Source: CAZIFG01 sp964539135 (lineage in GTDB: Bacteria > Margulisbacteria > Marinamargulisbacteria > GCA-2716485 > CAZIFG01). From it: DNA of 64,000 bases. Shown one piece after another: positions 8,126 to 16,078 of this stretch. The position numbers and the translations under genes were made by a program. The notes under the pieces were generated by a model, which was not told where the DNA came from, searched no databases, and saw nothing but the letters and a program-made list of their open reading frames with translations. The first letter of the stretch is position 1; the number at the start of each line of letters is the position of its first letter. Where the stretch lies: assembly GCA_964539135.1 (NCBI GenBank), contig CAZIFG010000001.1, positions 131,053 to 195,052 of the forward strand. Direction: 5' to 3'.

Positions 8126-9494
8126 TCATTTGTTCTGGTTTTACGGTTGCGTCAAACGCTTCTTCATTCAGTAAGTTGAGTGCCAGTGTGGCTTCTTTTA
8201 AGGTTAGATTTTCTTTATGGGCTTTTTTGGCAATGGCGGCTGCATTATCGTATCCTATTTTTGTATTTAACGCGGTGACCAACATCAGGGAATTATTTAA
8301 ATTCTTTTTGATATTGACATAATTGGGTTCAATGCCTACAGCGCAGTGGTCATTGAAACTATTTGTACCATCGGCCAACAACCGAATTGATTGCAAGAGG
8401 TTGTAAATGATGATGGGGTTGTAAACATTGAGTTGGAAGTTACCTGATGCTGCTGCAAATCCTATAGCGGCATCACAGCCCATGACGTGTACGGCGATCA
8501 TGGTGAGTGCTTCACACTGTGTGGGGTTCACTTTTCCAGGCATGATACTGGATCCTGGCTCATTTTCTGGAATGAGGAGTTCTCCAAGTCCACATCTGGG
8601 TCCAGAGGCTGACCAGCGAATATCGTTTGCAATTTTAAATAAGGATCCTGCAATGGTTCTGAGGACACCGCTCATTTCTGATAGGGCGTCATGAGCTGAT
8701 AGGGCTTCAAATTTATTGGGGGCAGAAACAAAAGGCAGGTGTGTTTCTTTGGCAATGATAGCTGCTACTTTTTCGCTATATCCTTTGGGTGTGTTTAGGC
8801 CTGTGCCCACAGCCGTTCCGCCTAAGGCCAATTCATACAGATGTGGCAGTGCATTTTCAATTCGTTTCAAACTGTTTTCTAATTGCTGTACGTAACCTGA
8901 AAATTCTTGGCCTACTGTTAAGGGCGTTGCATCCATTAAATGGGTTCTGCCAATTTTGACAATGCCATCAAATTCTGTCGCTTTTGATGCAAAAGTTGCT
9001 TTGAGCCGTTTTAATGCAGGGATGAGGCGTCGGTTGATTTCTACAGCGGCTGAAATGTGCATGGCGGTAGGAAAGGTATCATTAGATGATTGGGATTTGT
9101 TTACATCATCGTTGGGATGTATGGGGGTTTTGCTTCCAATAACACCGCCTGCAATTTCAATGGCTCTGTTGGAGATGACTTCGTTGCAGTTCATGTTGGT
9201 TTGCGTGCCGGAACCGGTTTGCCATACTGTAAGCGGGAAGTGATCATCGAGTGTGCCTTGAATGACTTCGTTTGCAGCTTTGACAATAAGGTTTACCTTT
9301 TCTTGAGATAAAACGCCGCATTCTAGATTGGCAAGGGCGCATGCTTTTTTCATGACGCCAAAGGCTTCTATGAATTCTCTTGGAAAGGTTTCTCTGCCAA
9401 TATCAAAATTTTGTAAGGATCGCGCGGATTGAGCGCCGTAATATTTGTCGCTTGGAACTTCGATTTCACCCATTGTATCTTTTTCAATTCTCAT
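8115..9494 (-). CDS. fumC: class II fumarate hydratase
   Basis: Iron-independent fumarase, fumarate + water to malate. The superfamily signature G-S-S-I-M-P-G-K-V-N-P is present, along with G-S-G-T-Q-T-N-M-N near the N-terminus and G-R-T-H-L-M-D-A-T-P in the middle, all residues of the composite active site. The frame extends upstream to 9533, but AAGG spaced eight bases before the ATG at 9494 and the family length (459 residues here, about 460 normally) favour 9494. The GT9-like gene follows with overlapping ends. The gene is divergent from sdhCAB, the enzyme feeding it fumarate, and shares a compact control region with it. Confidence 0.96.
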   Translation of the reverse strand: MRIEKDTMGEIEVPSDKYYGAQSARSLQNFDIGRETFPREFIEAFGVMKKACALANLECGVLSQEKVNLIVKAANEVIQGTLDDHFPLTVWQTGSGTQTNMNCNEVISNRAIEIAGGVIGSKTPIHPNDDVNKSQSSNDTFPTAMHISAAVEINRRLIPALKRLKATFASKATEFDGIVKIGRTHLMDATPLTVGQEFSGYVQQLENSLKRIENALPHLYELALGGTAVGTGLNTPKGYSEKVAAIIAKETHLPFVSAPNKFEALSAHDALSEMSGVLRTIAGSLFKIANDIRWSASGPRCGLGELLIPENEPGSSIMPGKVNPTQCEALTMIAVHVMGCDAAIGFAAASGNFQLNVYNPIIIYNLLQSIRLLADGTNSFNDHCAVGIEPNYVNIKKNLNNSLMLVTALNTKIGYDNAAAIAKKAHKENLTLKEATLALNLLNEEAFDATVKPEQMIGR

Positions 9495-9551
9495 GATCAT
9501 ATCCTTTTTTGACTTAAATTCTGCTTTTCGCAACAGTCTCTTTATATAAGG

Positions 9552-9576
9552 GTAGCCAATGCCTAAACCTGGCTAC
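9552..9576. promoter_or_regulatory. 7-base inverted repeat in the fumC leader
   Basis: GTAGCCA (9552-9558) and TGGCTAC (9570-9576) form perfect arms around 11 bases. The repeat lies downstream of the candidate fumC promoter, so it could be an operator or an mRNA leader hairpin. Confidence 0.35.
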
Positions 9577-9586
9577 TTGCCCCCCT

Positions 9587-9615
9587 ATTGTATCCTGAGA
9601 TGTTGCTTGCTGCAA
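9587..9615 (-). promoter_or_regulatory. candidate fumC promoter
   Basis: On the minus strand, TTGCAG (plus positions 9610-9615) and TACAAT (9587-9592) are 17 bases apart. This gives a leader of roughly 85 bases before the chosen fumC start. The -35 lies one base from the -35 of the sdhC promoter on the other strand. Confidence 0.4.
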
Positions 9616-9631
9616 TTAAGAAGGGTATAAT
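9603..9631 (+). promoter_or_regulatory. candidate sdhCAB promoter
   Basis: TTGCTT (9603-9608), a 17-base spacer and a perfect TATAAT (9626-9631) lie 40 bases upstream of sdhC. It is the best sigma70-like promoter seen in the window. Confidence 0.5.
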
Positions 9632-9671
9632 GCCAGCCGTATTAATAATTTGATGATAAAGAGGGCTTTTA

Positions 9672-10352
9672 ATGTTAAAACAGTATTTTTCTTCCTCCAT
9701 CGGTAAAAAACAGATGGTGGCAATTACAGGACTGATGATGGTTCTGTTTTTGATTGGGCATTTATCGGGCAATATGCTCCTTTATAAGGGTCCAGACGCT
9801 TATAATGGGTACGCTGAGTTCTTAAAGAGTTTAGGCGGTATTTTGTGGTTTATGCGCATTGGCATGATTACAGCTGTTGTTTTACATTTTTATTTTACGA
9901 TTTCTTTGGTGATTCAAAATAGAAGAGCGCGAGGCAGCGCTTATGCAGCGCCTTTGCATAAAGAGACACGGTCTTTATCAACGAAGTTAATGCCCGTTTC
10001 AGGACTTATTCTCTTGGCCTATATTATTACGCATCTATTGGATTATACCTTTGTGGTTTCTCTGGATAATACATTTTTATATGGTCAGGATTTTGGATTA
10101 TATGGATTGGTTGTGAATTCTTTTATGAATCCTGTTCGTGTGGTTTGGTATCTGATTGCCATGCTTTCAGTTGGGTTTCATTTGACCCATGCAGTTCAAA
10201 GTATTTTTCAAACTTTTGGATTTAATCATGCGGTTTATACCCCTGTTATTAAAAAGGCCAGTGTATGTTTGGGTATTTTAATTGCCCTTGGATTTGCGGC
10301 AATTCCGCTTTATGTCGTATTTGTATTTAGCAGTGCGTGTGCTGTAGGTTAA
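9672..10352 (+). CDS. sdhC: succinate dehydrogenase/fumarate reductase cytochrome b subunit (b558 family)
   Basis: Single large membrane anchor of complex II (226 residues, about five helices), the type that binds two b haems and occurs in three-subunit enzymes of Bacteroidota, Chlamydiae and Firmicutes. Histidines suitable as haem ligands lie in L-I-G-H-L-S-G-N-M, V-V-L-H-F-Y-F-T, Y-I-I-T-H-L-L-D and V-G-F-H-L-T-H-A. It moves electrons between the quinone pool and SdhB. The gene begins the sdhC-sdhA-sdhB set, and a GAGGG Shine-Dalgarno precedes the ATG. With no separate SdhD, the subunit order C-A-B matches the b558 class. Confidence 0.93.
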   Translation: MLKQYFSSSIGKKQMVAITGLMMVLFLIGHLSGNMLLYKGPDAYNGYAEFLKSLGGILWFMRIGMITAVVLHFYFTISLVIQNRRARGSAYAAPLHKETRSLSTKLMPVSGLILLAYIITHLLDYTFVVSLDNTFLYGQDFGLYGLVVNSFMNPVRVVWYLIAMLSVGFHLTHAVQSIFQTFGFNHAVYTPVIKKASVCLGILIALGFAAIPLYVVFVFSSACAVG

Positions 10353-10362
10353 GGAGAGTTCA

Positions 10363-12282
10363 ATGACGCATATTTTAGATTCAAAAGTTCCTTCAGGTCC
10401 TATAGAAGAAAAATGGACGAAGCATAAATTCGATATGAAATTGGTTAACCCTGCCAATAAACGAAAATTTACGGTTATTGTTGTTGGGACAGGATTAGCA
10501 GGCGCTTCAGCGGCGGCTACGATGGCCGAGCTGGGCTATCATGTTAAGTCTTTTTGTTTTCAAGATAGTCCTCGACGTGCGCATAGTATTGCGGCTCAGG
10601 GTGGTATTAATGCGGCTAAAAACTACCCCAATGATGGGGATAGTGTTCATCGTCTTTTTTACGATACTGTAAAAGGCGGAGACTATCGGTCTCGCGAAGC
10701 GAATGTGCATCGTTTGGCCGAGGTTTCTTTAAATATTATTGACCAATGTGCGGCTCAAGGGGTTCCTTTTGCGCGAGAGTATGGAGGCTTATTGGATAAT
10801 CGCTCTTTTGGCGGTGCCCAAGTATCCCGTACGTTTTATGCGCGTGGCCAAACCGGACAACAACTTCTTTTAGGCGCCTACAGTGCCTTAATGAAAGAAG
10901 TGGATAATGGGGGTGTTACGCTTTATACCCGACGTGAAATGTTGGAATTGGTTCTTGTGGATGGTCGTGCGCGTGGGATTATTGTTCGTAATTTGGTGAC
11001 GGGCGAAATTGAAAAACATGAAGGCGATGCCGTGTGTTTGGCAACCGGTGGTTATGGCAATGTTTTCTTTTTATCTACCAATGCCATGGGGAGCAATGTT
11101 ACGGCAGCCTGGCGTGCGCATAAAAAGGGTGCTTTTTTTGCGAACCCTTGTTATACGCAAATTCATCCGACTTGCATTCCTGTTCATGGGGATATGCAAT
11201 CTAAATTGACATTGATGAGTGAAAGTTTACGTAATGATGGTCGGGTATGGGTGCCTAAAAAACCAGGAGATACGCGACTTCCAAGTCAAATTCCAGATAG
11301 TGAGAGAGACTATTATTTGGAACGTAAATATCCCAGTTTTGGGAACTTAGTACCTCGAGATTTGGCGTCTCGTAATGCAAAATCTGTGTGTGATGATGGA
11401 TTGGGTGTAGGTTCTTCTGCGTTGGCGGTTTATTTGGATTTTGCGGATGCGATCCGACGTTTAGGGGAACCTGTTGTGAAAGAACGTTATGGCAATCTTT
11501 TTGATATGTATGAGCGTATTTCAGGTGAAAATCCCTATGAAACACCTATGAAAATTTATCCTGCTGTTCATTATACGATGGGGGGCTTGTGGGTAGATTA
11601 TGAACTTCAAAGTACGATTCCAGGCCTTTTTGTTTTGGGTGAAGCGAACTTTTCGGATCACGGGGCGAATCGCTTGGGAGCAAGTGCTCTTATGCAAGGC
11701 CTTGCGGATGGGTATTTTGTTGCACCCTATACCGTAGGAAACTATTTGGCACAAGGCGGTCTTAAAAAAGTCAGTACAGATGATGCTGAATTTAAGGCAG
11801 CGGCAGAACAAGCAACGGGACAAATCTCTAAGTTGTTGTCCATTAAAGGGAAGCGTACTGTGGATGATTTCCATAAGGAATTGGGGCTCTTGATGTGGGA
11901 TAAGTGCGGTATGTCACGTACAGATGCAGGCTTAAAAGAGGCCCTTGAAAAGATCCCTCAAATTCGAGAAGAGTTTTGGAAAAATGTCACAGTGACAGGA
12001 TCTGCGGGTGACTTTAATCAAGTGTTGGAGCGTGCCGGACGGGTTGCTGATTTCTTAGAATTTGGTCAGCTCATGTGTGAAGATGCCTTGCATCGTAAAG
12101 AATCTTGTGGGGGGCATTTCAGAGAAGAGAGTCAAACAGAAGAAGGCGAAGCGCTTCGGAATGATGATGAGTTCTGTTATGTAGGTGCTTGGGAGTTTAA
12201 AGGACTGGATAAGGCGTCAGAGCTTCACAAGGAGCCGTTGACGTTTGAAACTGTTAAATTGTCGCAAAGAAGCTATAAGTAG
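10363..12282 (+). CDS. sdhA: succinate dehydrogenase/fumarate reductase flavoprotein subunit
   Basis: Catalytic FAD subunit of complex II, interconverting succinate and fumarate. The Rossmann motif V-G-T-G-L-A-G-A-S starts near residue 41. The covalent FAD histidine lies in R-A-H-S-I-A-A-Q-G-G-I-N, and the substrate loop D-H-G-A-N-R-L-G-A-S-A-L is intact. H-Y-T-M-G-G-L-W marks the capping-domain region, and the C-terminal domain contains R-K-E-S-C-G-G-H-F-R. At 639 residues it matches the long SdhA of the b558 class. It sits 10 bases after sdhC and 13 bases before sdhB. The in vivo direction cannot be told from sequence; with KorAB present, both oxidative and reductive flow are possible. Confidence 0.96.
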   Translation: MTHILDSKVPSGPIEEKWTKHKFDMKLVNPANKRKFTVIVVGTGLAGASAAATMAELGYHVKSFCFQDSPRRAHSIAAQGGINAAKNYPNDGDSVHRLFYDTVKGGDYRSREANVHRLAEVSLNIIDQCAAQGVPFAREYGGLLDNRSFGGAQVSRTFYARGQTGQQLLLGAYSALMKEVDNGGVTLYTRREMLELVLVDGRARGIIVRNLVTGEIEKHEGDAVCLATGGYGNVFFLSTNAMGSNVTAAWRAHKKGAFFANPCYTQIHPTCIPVHGDMQSKLTLMSESLRNDGRVWVPKKPGDTRLPSQIPDSERDYYLERKYPSFGNLVPRDLASRNAKSVCDDGLGVGSSALAVYLDFADAIRRLGEPVVKERYGNLFDMYERISGENPYETPMKIYPAVHYTMGGLWVDYELQSTIPGLFVLGEANFSDHGANRLGASALMQGLADGYFVAPYTVGNYLAQGGLKKVSTDDAEFKAAAEQATGQISKLLSIKGKRTVDDFHKELGLLMWDKCGMSRTDAGLKEALEKIPQIREEFWKNVTVTGSAGDFNQVLERAGRVADFLEFGQLMCEDALHRKESCGGHFREESQTEEGEALRNDDEFCYVGAWEFKGLDKASELHKEPLTFETVKLSQRSYK

Positions 12283-12295
12283 AGGTGAGGGTATT

Positions 12296-13057
12296 ATGAG
12301 TTCTAAAATTAATTTGACATTAAAAGTTTGGAGACAAAGTGCCGCTCGCAGTTCAGGCACTTTTGAAACGTACGAGGCTAAAAATATTGATACGGGTTCT
12401 TCATTTCTTGAAATGTTGGACGGTGTGAATGAAGAATTACAATCGGCGGGTAAAGAGCCTATTGCGTTTGACCATGATTGTCGAGAAGGTATTTGTGGGA
12501 TGTGTGGTGCGGTTGTAAATGGGCATGCTCATGGACCTCAAAAAGAAACGACTTTATGTCAATTGCACATGAGAAAATTTAAAGATGGGGAAACCTTGGT
12601 TATTGAGCCTTTTAGATCTCGAGCTTTGCCTGTTGTTAAAGATTTGGTTGTCGATCGATCGGCTTTTGATCGTGTTATTTCGGCTGGTGGGTATGTGTCT
12701 GTTAAAACAGGGGGCGTTCCAGATGCCAATGCAATTCCCATTCCAAAACGCAATGCGGATCTTGCGATGGATGCGGCTCAGTGTATTGGGTGTGCAGCCT
12801 GTGTTGCAGCGTGTCCGAATGCCTCTGCTATGTTGTTTGTTTCTGCTAAAGTCAGTCACTTGGCTTTATTGCCTCAGGGACAACCCGAGAGACAGCGTCG
12901 TGTGTTGAGAATGGTGTCTCAAATGGATAAAGAAGGGTTTGGAAACTGTTCCAATGAATATCAGTGTGAAGCCGCATGTCCTAAGGGGATTAGCGTTCAA
13001 AATATTGCGAGAATGAATAGAGATTATCTTAAAGCGCGGTTTGCATCGGAGCTTTAA
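12296..13057 (+). CDS. sdhB: succinate dehydrogenase/fumarate reductase iron-sulfur subunit
   Basis: Electron-transfer subunit of complex II with all three clusters visible. [2Fe-2S]: C-R-E-G-I-C-G-M-C (Cys62, 67, 70) plus Cys88. [4Fe-4S]: C-I-G-C-A-A-C-V-A-A-C-P (Cys163, 166, 169 and 173). [3Fe-4S] region: Cys218, Cys224 and C-P at 228. The frame is open upstream into the end of sdhA, but the purine-rich AGAGGTGAGG favours the ATG at 12296, giving 253 residues. Its stop overlaps the gmhA start by one base (TAATG), so gmhA is probably translated from the same message. Confidence 0.95.
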   Translation: MSSKINLTLKVWRQSAARSSGTFETYEAKNIDTGSSFLEMLDGVNEELQSAGKEPIAFDHDCREGICGMCGAVVNGHAHGPQKETTLCQLHMRKFKDGETLVIEPFRSRALPVVKDLVVDRSAFDRVISAGGYVSVKTGGVPDANAIPIPKRNADLAMDAAQCIGCAACVAACPNASAMLFVSAKVSHLALLPQGQPERQRRVLRMVSQMDKEGFGNCSNEYQCEAACPKGISVQNIARMNRDYLKARFASEL

Positions 13058-13653
13058 TGGACTCTCTTAAATCCTGTATTGCTCGTTCTTTTGAAGAGGC
13101 TGTGGATTTGTCTTCATCTTACTTAAGGGATGAGACGGTCCACCATCTTGTAGAACATGTTTCCCTTCATTTAGCCACGGCTTTTGATCAAGGTCATAAA
13201 GCCCTCATTTGTGGGAATGGAGGGTCTGCCTGCGATGCCATGCATTTTGCGGAGGAGTTCACGGGTCGATATCGTTCTAATAGAAGGGCTTTGCCGGTTA
13301 TTTCTTTGACAGATTCGTCCCATATTACCTGTGTGGGCAATGATTACGGGTTTGAGTCTATCTTTTCTCGTGGGGTTGAGGCTTATGGTCAACCTGGTGA
13401 TGTTTTTTTTGGCCTGTCTACGAGCGGTAATTCTGCTAATATTATTCGGGCTTTAGAGGCCGCACAAGAGAGGGGGCTTTATACGGTTTTGCTCTTGGGA
13501 AAAGAGGGGGGATCCCTTAAAGGGCGTGCGGATGTGGAGTTTATTGTTCCTGCGAAAACAGCGGATCGTATTCAGGAAATTCATATGACGCTTCTTCATG
13601 TTGTGATTGAAATTGTGGAGAGACACCTTTTCCCAGATCTTTATTTGGATTGA
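13057..13653 (+). CDS. gmhA: sedoheptulose-7-phosphate isomerase-type SIS protein
   Basis: GmhA-type phosphosugar isomerase, first step toward ADP- or GDP-heptose: sedoheptulose 7-phosphate to manno-heptose 7-phosphate. The SIS fold is shown by G-N-G-G-S-A-C-D-A-M-H-F-A-E-E (near residues 50-65), S-L-T-D-S-S-H-I-T, G-L-S-T-S-G-N-S-A-N for phosphate binding, and a late E-I-H-M-T-L-L-H metal/active-site stretch. The 198-residue length is typical. It is the last gene of the sdh operon, fused by a TAATG overlap, an odd partner for a respiratory complex. Together with the GT9-like gene at 7.1-8.1 kb it suggests heptose in a surface glycan, although no GmhB or HldE is in the window. Confidence 0.9.
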   Translation: MDSLKSCIARSFEEAVDLSSSYLRDETVHHLVEHVSLHLATAFDQGHKALICGNGGSACDAMHFAEEFTGRYRSNRRALPVISLTDSSHITCVGNDYGFESIFSRGVEAYGQPGDVFFGLSTSGNSANIIRALEAAQERGLYTVLLLGKEGGSLKGRADVEFIVPAKTADRIQEIHMTLLHVVIEIVERHLFPDLYLD

Positions 13654-13661
13654 TTGTCGTT

Positions 13662-13690
13662 TTGTTCGACGTTTTTTCTTGTGATATACT
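13662..13690 (+). promoter_or_regulatory. candidate promoter placing the start site on the next ATG
   Basis: TTGTTC (13662-13667), a 17-base spacer and TATACT (13685-13690). With the usual six to seven bases from -10 to +1, transcription would begin at or within a base of the ATG at 13697, giving a leaderless message; no Shine-Dalgarno precedes that ATG. A weak GTCG/CGAC hairpin overlaps the -35 and could end the sdh-gmhA transcript. Confidence 0.42.
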
Positions 13691-13696
13691 TTTTTT

Positions 13697-15235
13697 ATGT
13701 TTATCACTTTAAAGCGCAGGATACTTTCTTTATTTGATGTTTTGATGGCGTTTTCAGAAAAGCGGCCGTATTGGGCTTTTTTCATTCTTTTTGTTGTTTC
13801 TTTGTGGGTTCCGTTGCTGTTGTTTTCGATTCCTTTTCAGGCGGATGATTTTTCAGCGGCCGCTGCGGTTAGTTTTAAATCTTTAGATGGGCAATCGGCT
13901 ATGCAGTATTTATATATGGATTTTTTGGATCGATTGGGGCGTGTGTATCATTCTTTTCGATTTTTGGATTTTCATTCTCGTCATTTTTTTACCTATGAGC
14001 TATTGGGCTTTTTTTATGAAGGGTATTTTTTGGTGTCCAAGCAACTTTCAGAAAACTTGGCCCTTTTTATTTTCTTTTCGGTTCATTTTTTGAATGCCAT
14101 TTTATTTTATCGGGTTGCGCATGTTTTAGATCCAAGATTTGAAACTCGCTGGCTTCGAATTTCTGCTGTTTTACTTTTTATTCCGCTTTATTTTATTCCT
14201 GAAATGTTTTCAGATATTGGTATTGCGCTTCGTATGATTTCTTTAACCTCTATGCTTTTATATATTCTGTTAAAGGCTTCTCTTGTGAAGGTTAAACAAA
14301 AAAGTGCGTTTTTTGTCTATATTCCGCTGTCTTTGTTTTTAATGTGTTGTATGTTTGATTTTTATGAGTCTACTGTTTTTGTTCTGTTTCTTATTTTTTT
14401 GTTTCGTCGTTCTTTCCTGTCTTCTTTTTATGCAAAGGTTTCTTATGTCTGTGATTTTTTAATGCTGTTTTTTCTTTCTTTTTTAAAACTTTTTTTCTTT
14501 GACTTGTCTCAAATCCCGTTAAGTTCTCAAGGAAACTTTTTTTTGTCTGGAATGACTCATTTTTTTCTTTACGTTTTTTCTTTTTTTGTTTCTAATTTTC
14601 ATGGGTTTTATCTATGGGGGACATTTCCTATTCTTTTTTTTCTTTTATATGCATTTTATTTGTTTATATCTCGTTTTATAAATAACGCCTCTTTTGGATC
14701 TTTTTCATTTTTACAACATTTAATGCTGTTTGTTTTAGGATATGTCTTTTTTCTTTCTTTTCTAATTGCGCATTACGCCCCAAGAGGATTGTATGTGGTA
14801 GCGCCTTTCGTTTTTTTGTGTTTGGTTTATTTTATATCTGATGCTATGGGTTCCCTTTCAAAGGTGAAGGGGGGGGTTTTGGGGCTTTTATTTTTTTCTG
14901 TTTTGAATATTTACTCTAATTATTTTTATCAAAATCAGGTATCTGGTCTTTATAGAGACATGACTTACTTTGTTAACCAGTCTTCTTTTTCTTCTGCGTC
15001 GGTTATTTCTCTTTCTATAGAGGCTCTTCGGGGTGTTTCTATTTTAGAACTGGAGGATCCAGATCTTAGGGCTCGCGCGTTTAAGTCTATTTATCGTCTT
15101 TCTTTTTTGCCTTCGGTTTCTTTATCTTACTTAGAGGCTCCGACTAATTTGTATTCTGGTTTTTTTCCTGTTGTTAAACAGCGTCTTAAAACTCAGTTTA
15201 AATCTGTTTCTTATCATGTTTTTCTTGATCAATGA
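13697..15235 (+). CDS. polytopic membrane protein, possible surface-glycan function
   Basis: A 512-residue integral membrane protein with roughly ten hydrophobic helices and an extracytoplasmic-looking tail of about 90 residues. An early loop after the first helix contains F-Q-A-D-D-F-S and, later, F-R-F-L-D-F-H-S-R, an architecture reminiscent of GT-C glycosyltransferases and dolichol-mannosyltransferase-like proteins, which carry acidic residues in that first loop. I do not recognise a specific family. It directly precedes rfbFGH, so modification or polymerisation of a surface glycan is a reasonable guess. It is extremely Phe- and Ser-rich, consistent with the T-rich plus strand. It has no Shine-Dalgarno and a promoter that may make it leaderless. 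Confidence 0.6.
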   Translation: MFITLKRRILSLFDVLMAFSEKRPYWAFFILFVVSLWVPLLLFSIPFQADDFSAAAAVSFKSLDGQSAMQYLYMDFLDRLGRVYHSFRFLDFHSRHFFTYELLGFFYEGYFLVSKQLSENLALFIFFSVHFLNAILFYRVAHVLDPRFETRWLRISAVLLFIPLYFIPEMFSDIGIALRMISLTSMLLYILLKASLVKVKQKSAFFVYIPLSLFLMCCMFDFYESTVFVLFLIFLFRRSFLSSFYAKVSYVCDFLMLFFLSFLKLFFFDLSQIPLSSQGNFFLSGMTHFFLYVFSFFVSNFHGFYLWGTFPILFFLLYAFYLFISRFINNASFGSFSFLQHLMLFVLGYVFFLSFLIAHYAPRGLYVVAPFVFLCLVYFISDAMGSLSKVKGGVLGLLFFSVLNIYSNYFYQNQVSGLYRDMTYFVNQSSFSSASVISLSIEALRGVSILELEDPDLRARAFKSIYRLSFLPSVSLSYLEAPTNLYSGFFPVVKQRLKTQFKSVSYHVFLDQ

Positions 15236-15298
15236 TGCTTTTTTTTGATGTTCTATGATATTATCTGATTTTGAAATTATATTTTATTTGGAGACCAC

Positions 15299-16078
15299 AT
15301 GAAAGTTGTTATTTTAGCAGGGGGGCTTGGCACCCGTTTAAGTGAAGAAACAGGCATTATCCCTAAGCCAATGGTTGAGATTGGGGGGAGGCCTATTTTA
15401 TGGCATATTATGAAGATTTATTCTCATTTTGGTTTTAATGATTTTTTAATTCTAACAGGCTATAAATCTCATGTTATTAAGGATTATTTTATTAATTACT
15501 ACACAAGATATTCGGATATCACGGTAGATATGGCCACTCAATCTATTGAAATTCATAAAACCCGAACAGAACCCTGGAAAGTGACTTTGCTTTATACGGG
15601 AGCAGATACCATGACAGGGGGGCGGATTAAGAAGGCTCAAGAGTATCTCAATGGGGAGCCGTTTATGTTGACTTATGGAGATGGTCTTTCTGATATTAAT
15701 TTGAATGCCCTTTTGGAGGCTCACCAGAAATCCGGTAAATTAGCAACTATGACAGCGGTTCAGCAACCTGGACGTTTTGGGGCTATATCTGTGTCTGAGG
15801 ATCATTCTATTCGGTCTTTTTTAGAAAAACCGAAGGGGGATGGGGCGTGGATTAATGGGGGGTTTTTTGTTTTAGAATCTGGTATATTTGATTATCTTCC
15901 AGGGGACGATTCTACCATTTGGGAGCAAAAACCCTTGCAATCTTTGGCGCAAAATGGGCAACTCAATGCTTACAAACATGAGGGATTTTGGCGGCCGATG
16001 GATACTTTGAAAGATAAACTTGATTTAACGACCTTATGGAATTCTGGAACTTCGCCTTGGAAAGTATGGACCCTTTAA
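15299..16078 (+). CDS. rfbF: glucose-1-phosphate cytidylyltransferase
   Basis: Makes CDP-glucose from CTP and glucose 1-phosphate, the entry step to CDP-linked 3,6-dideoxyhexoses. The nucleotidyltransferase signature G-G-L-G-T-R-L-S-E-E-T starts at residue 8, the catalytic lysine region is I-P-K-P-M-V-E-I-G-G (Lys23), and the metal-binding acidic motif is Y-G-D-G-L-S-D near 126-132. The C-terminal W-R-P-M-D-T-L-K-D-K is family-typical. The 259 residues match the usual length, and a TTTGGAG Shine-Dalgarno precedes the ATG. It overlaps rfbG by 13 bases and begins an rfbF-rfbG-rfbH run. Confidence 0.95.
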   Translation: MKVVILAGGLGTRLSEETGIIPKPMVEIGGRPILWHIMKIYSHFGFNDFLILTGYKSHVIKDYFINYYTRYSDITVDMATQSIEIHKTRTEPWKVTLLYTGADTMTGGRIKKAQEYLNGEPFMLTYGDGLSDINLNALLEAHQKSGKLATMTAVQQPGRFGAISVSEDHSIRSFLEKPKGDGAWINGGFFVLESGIFDYLPGDDSTIWEQKPLQSLAQNGQLNAYKHEGFWRPMDTLKDKLDLTTLWNSGTSPWKVWTL

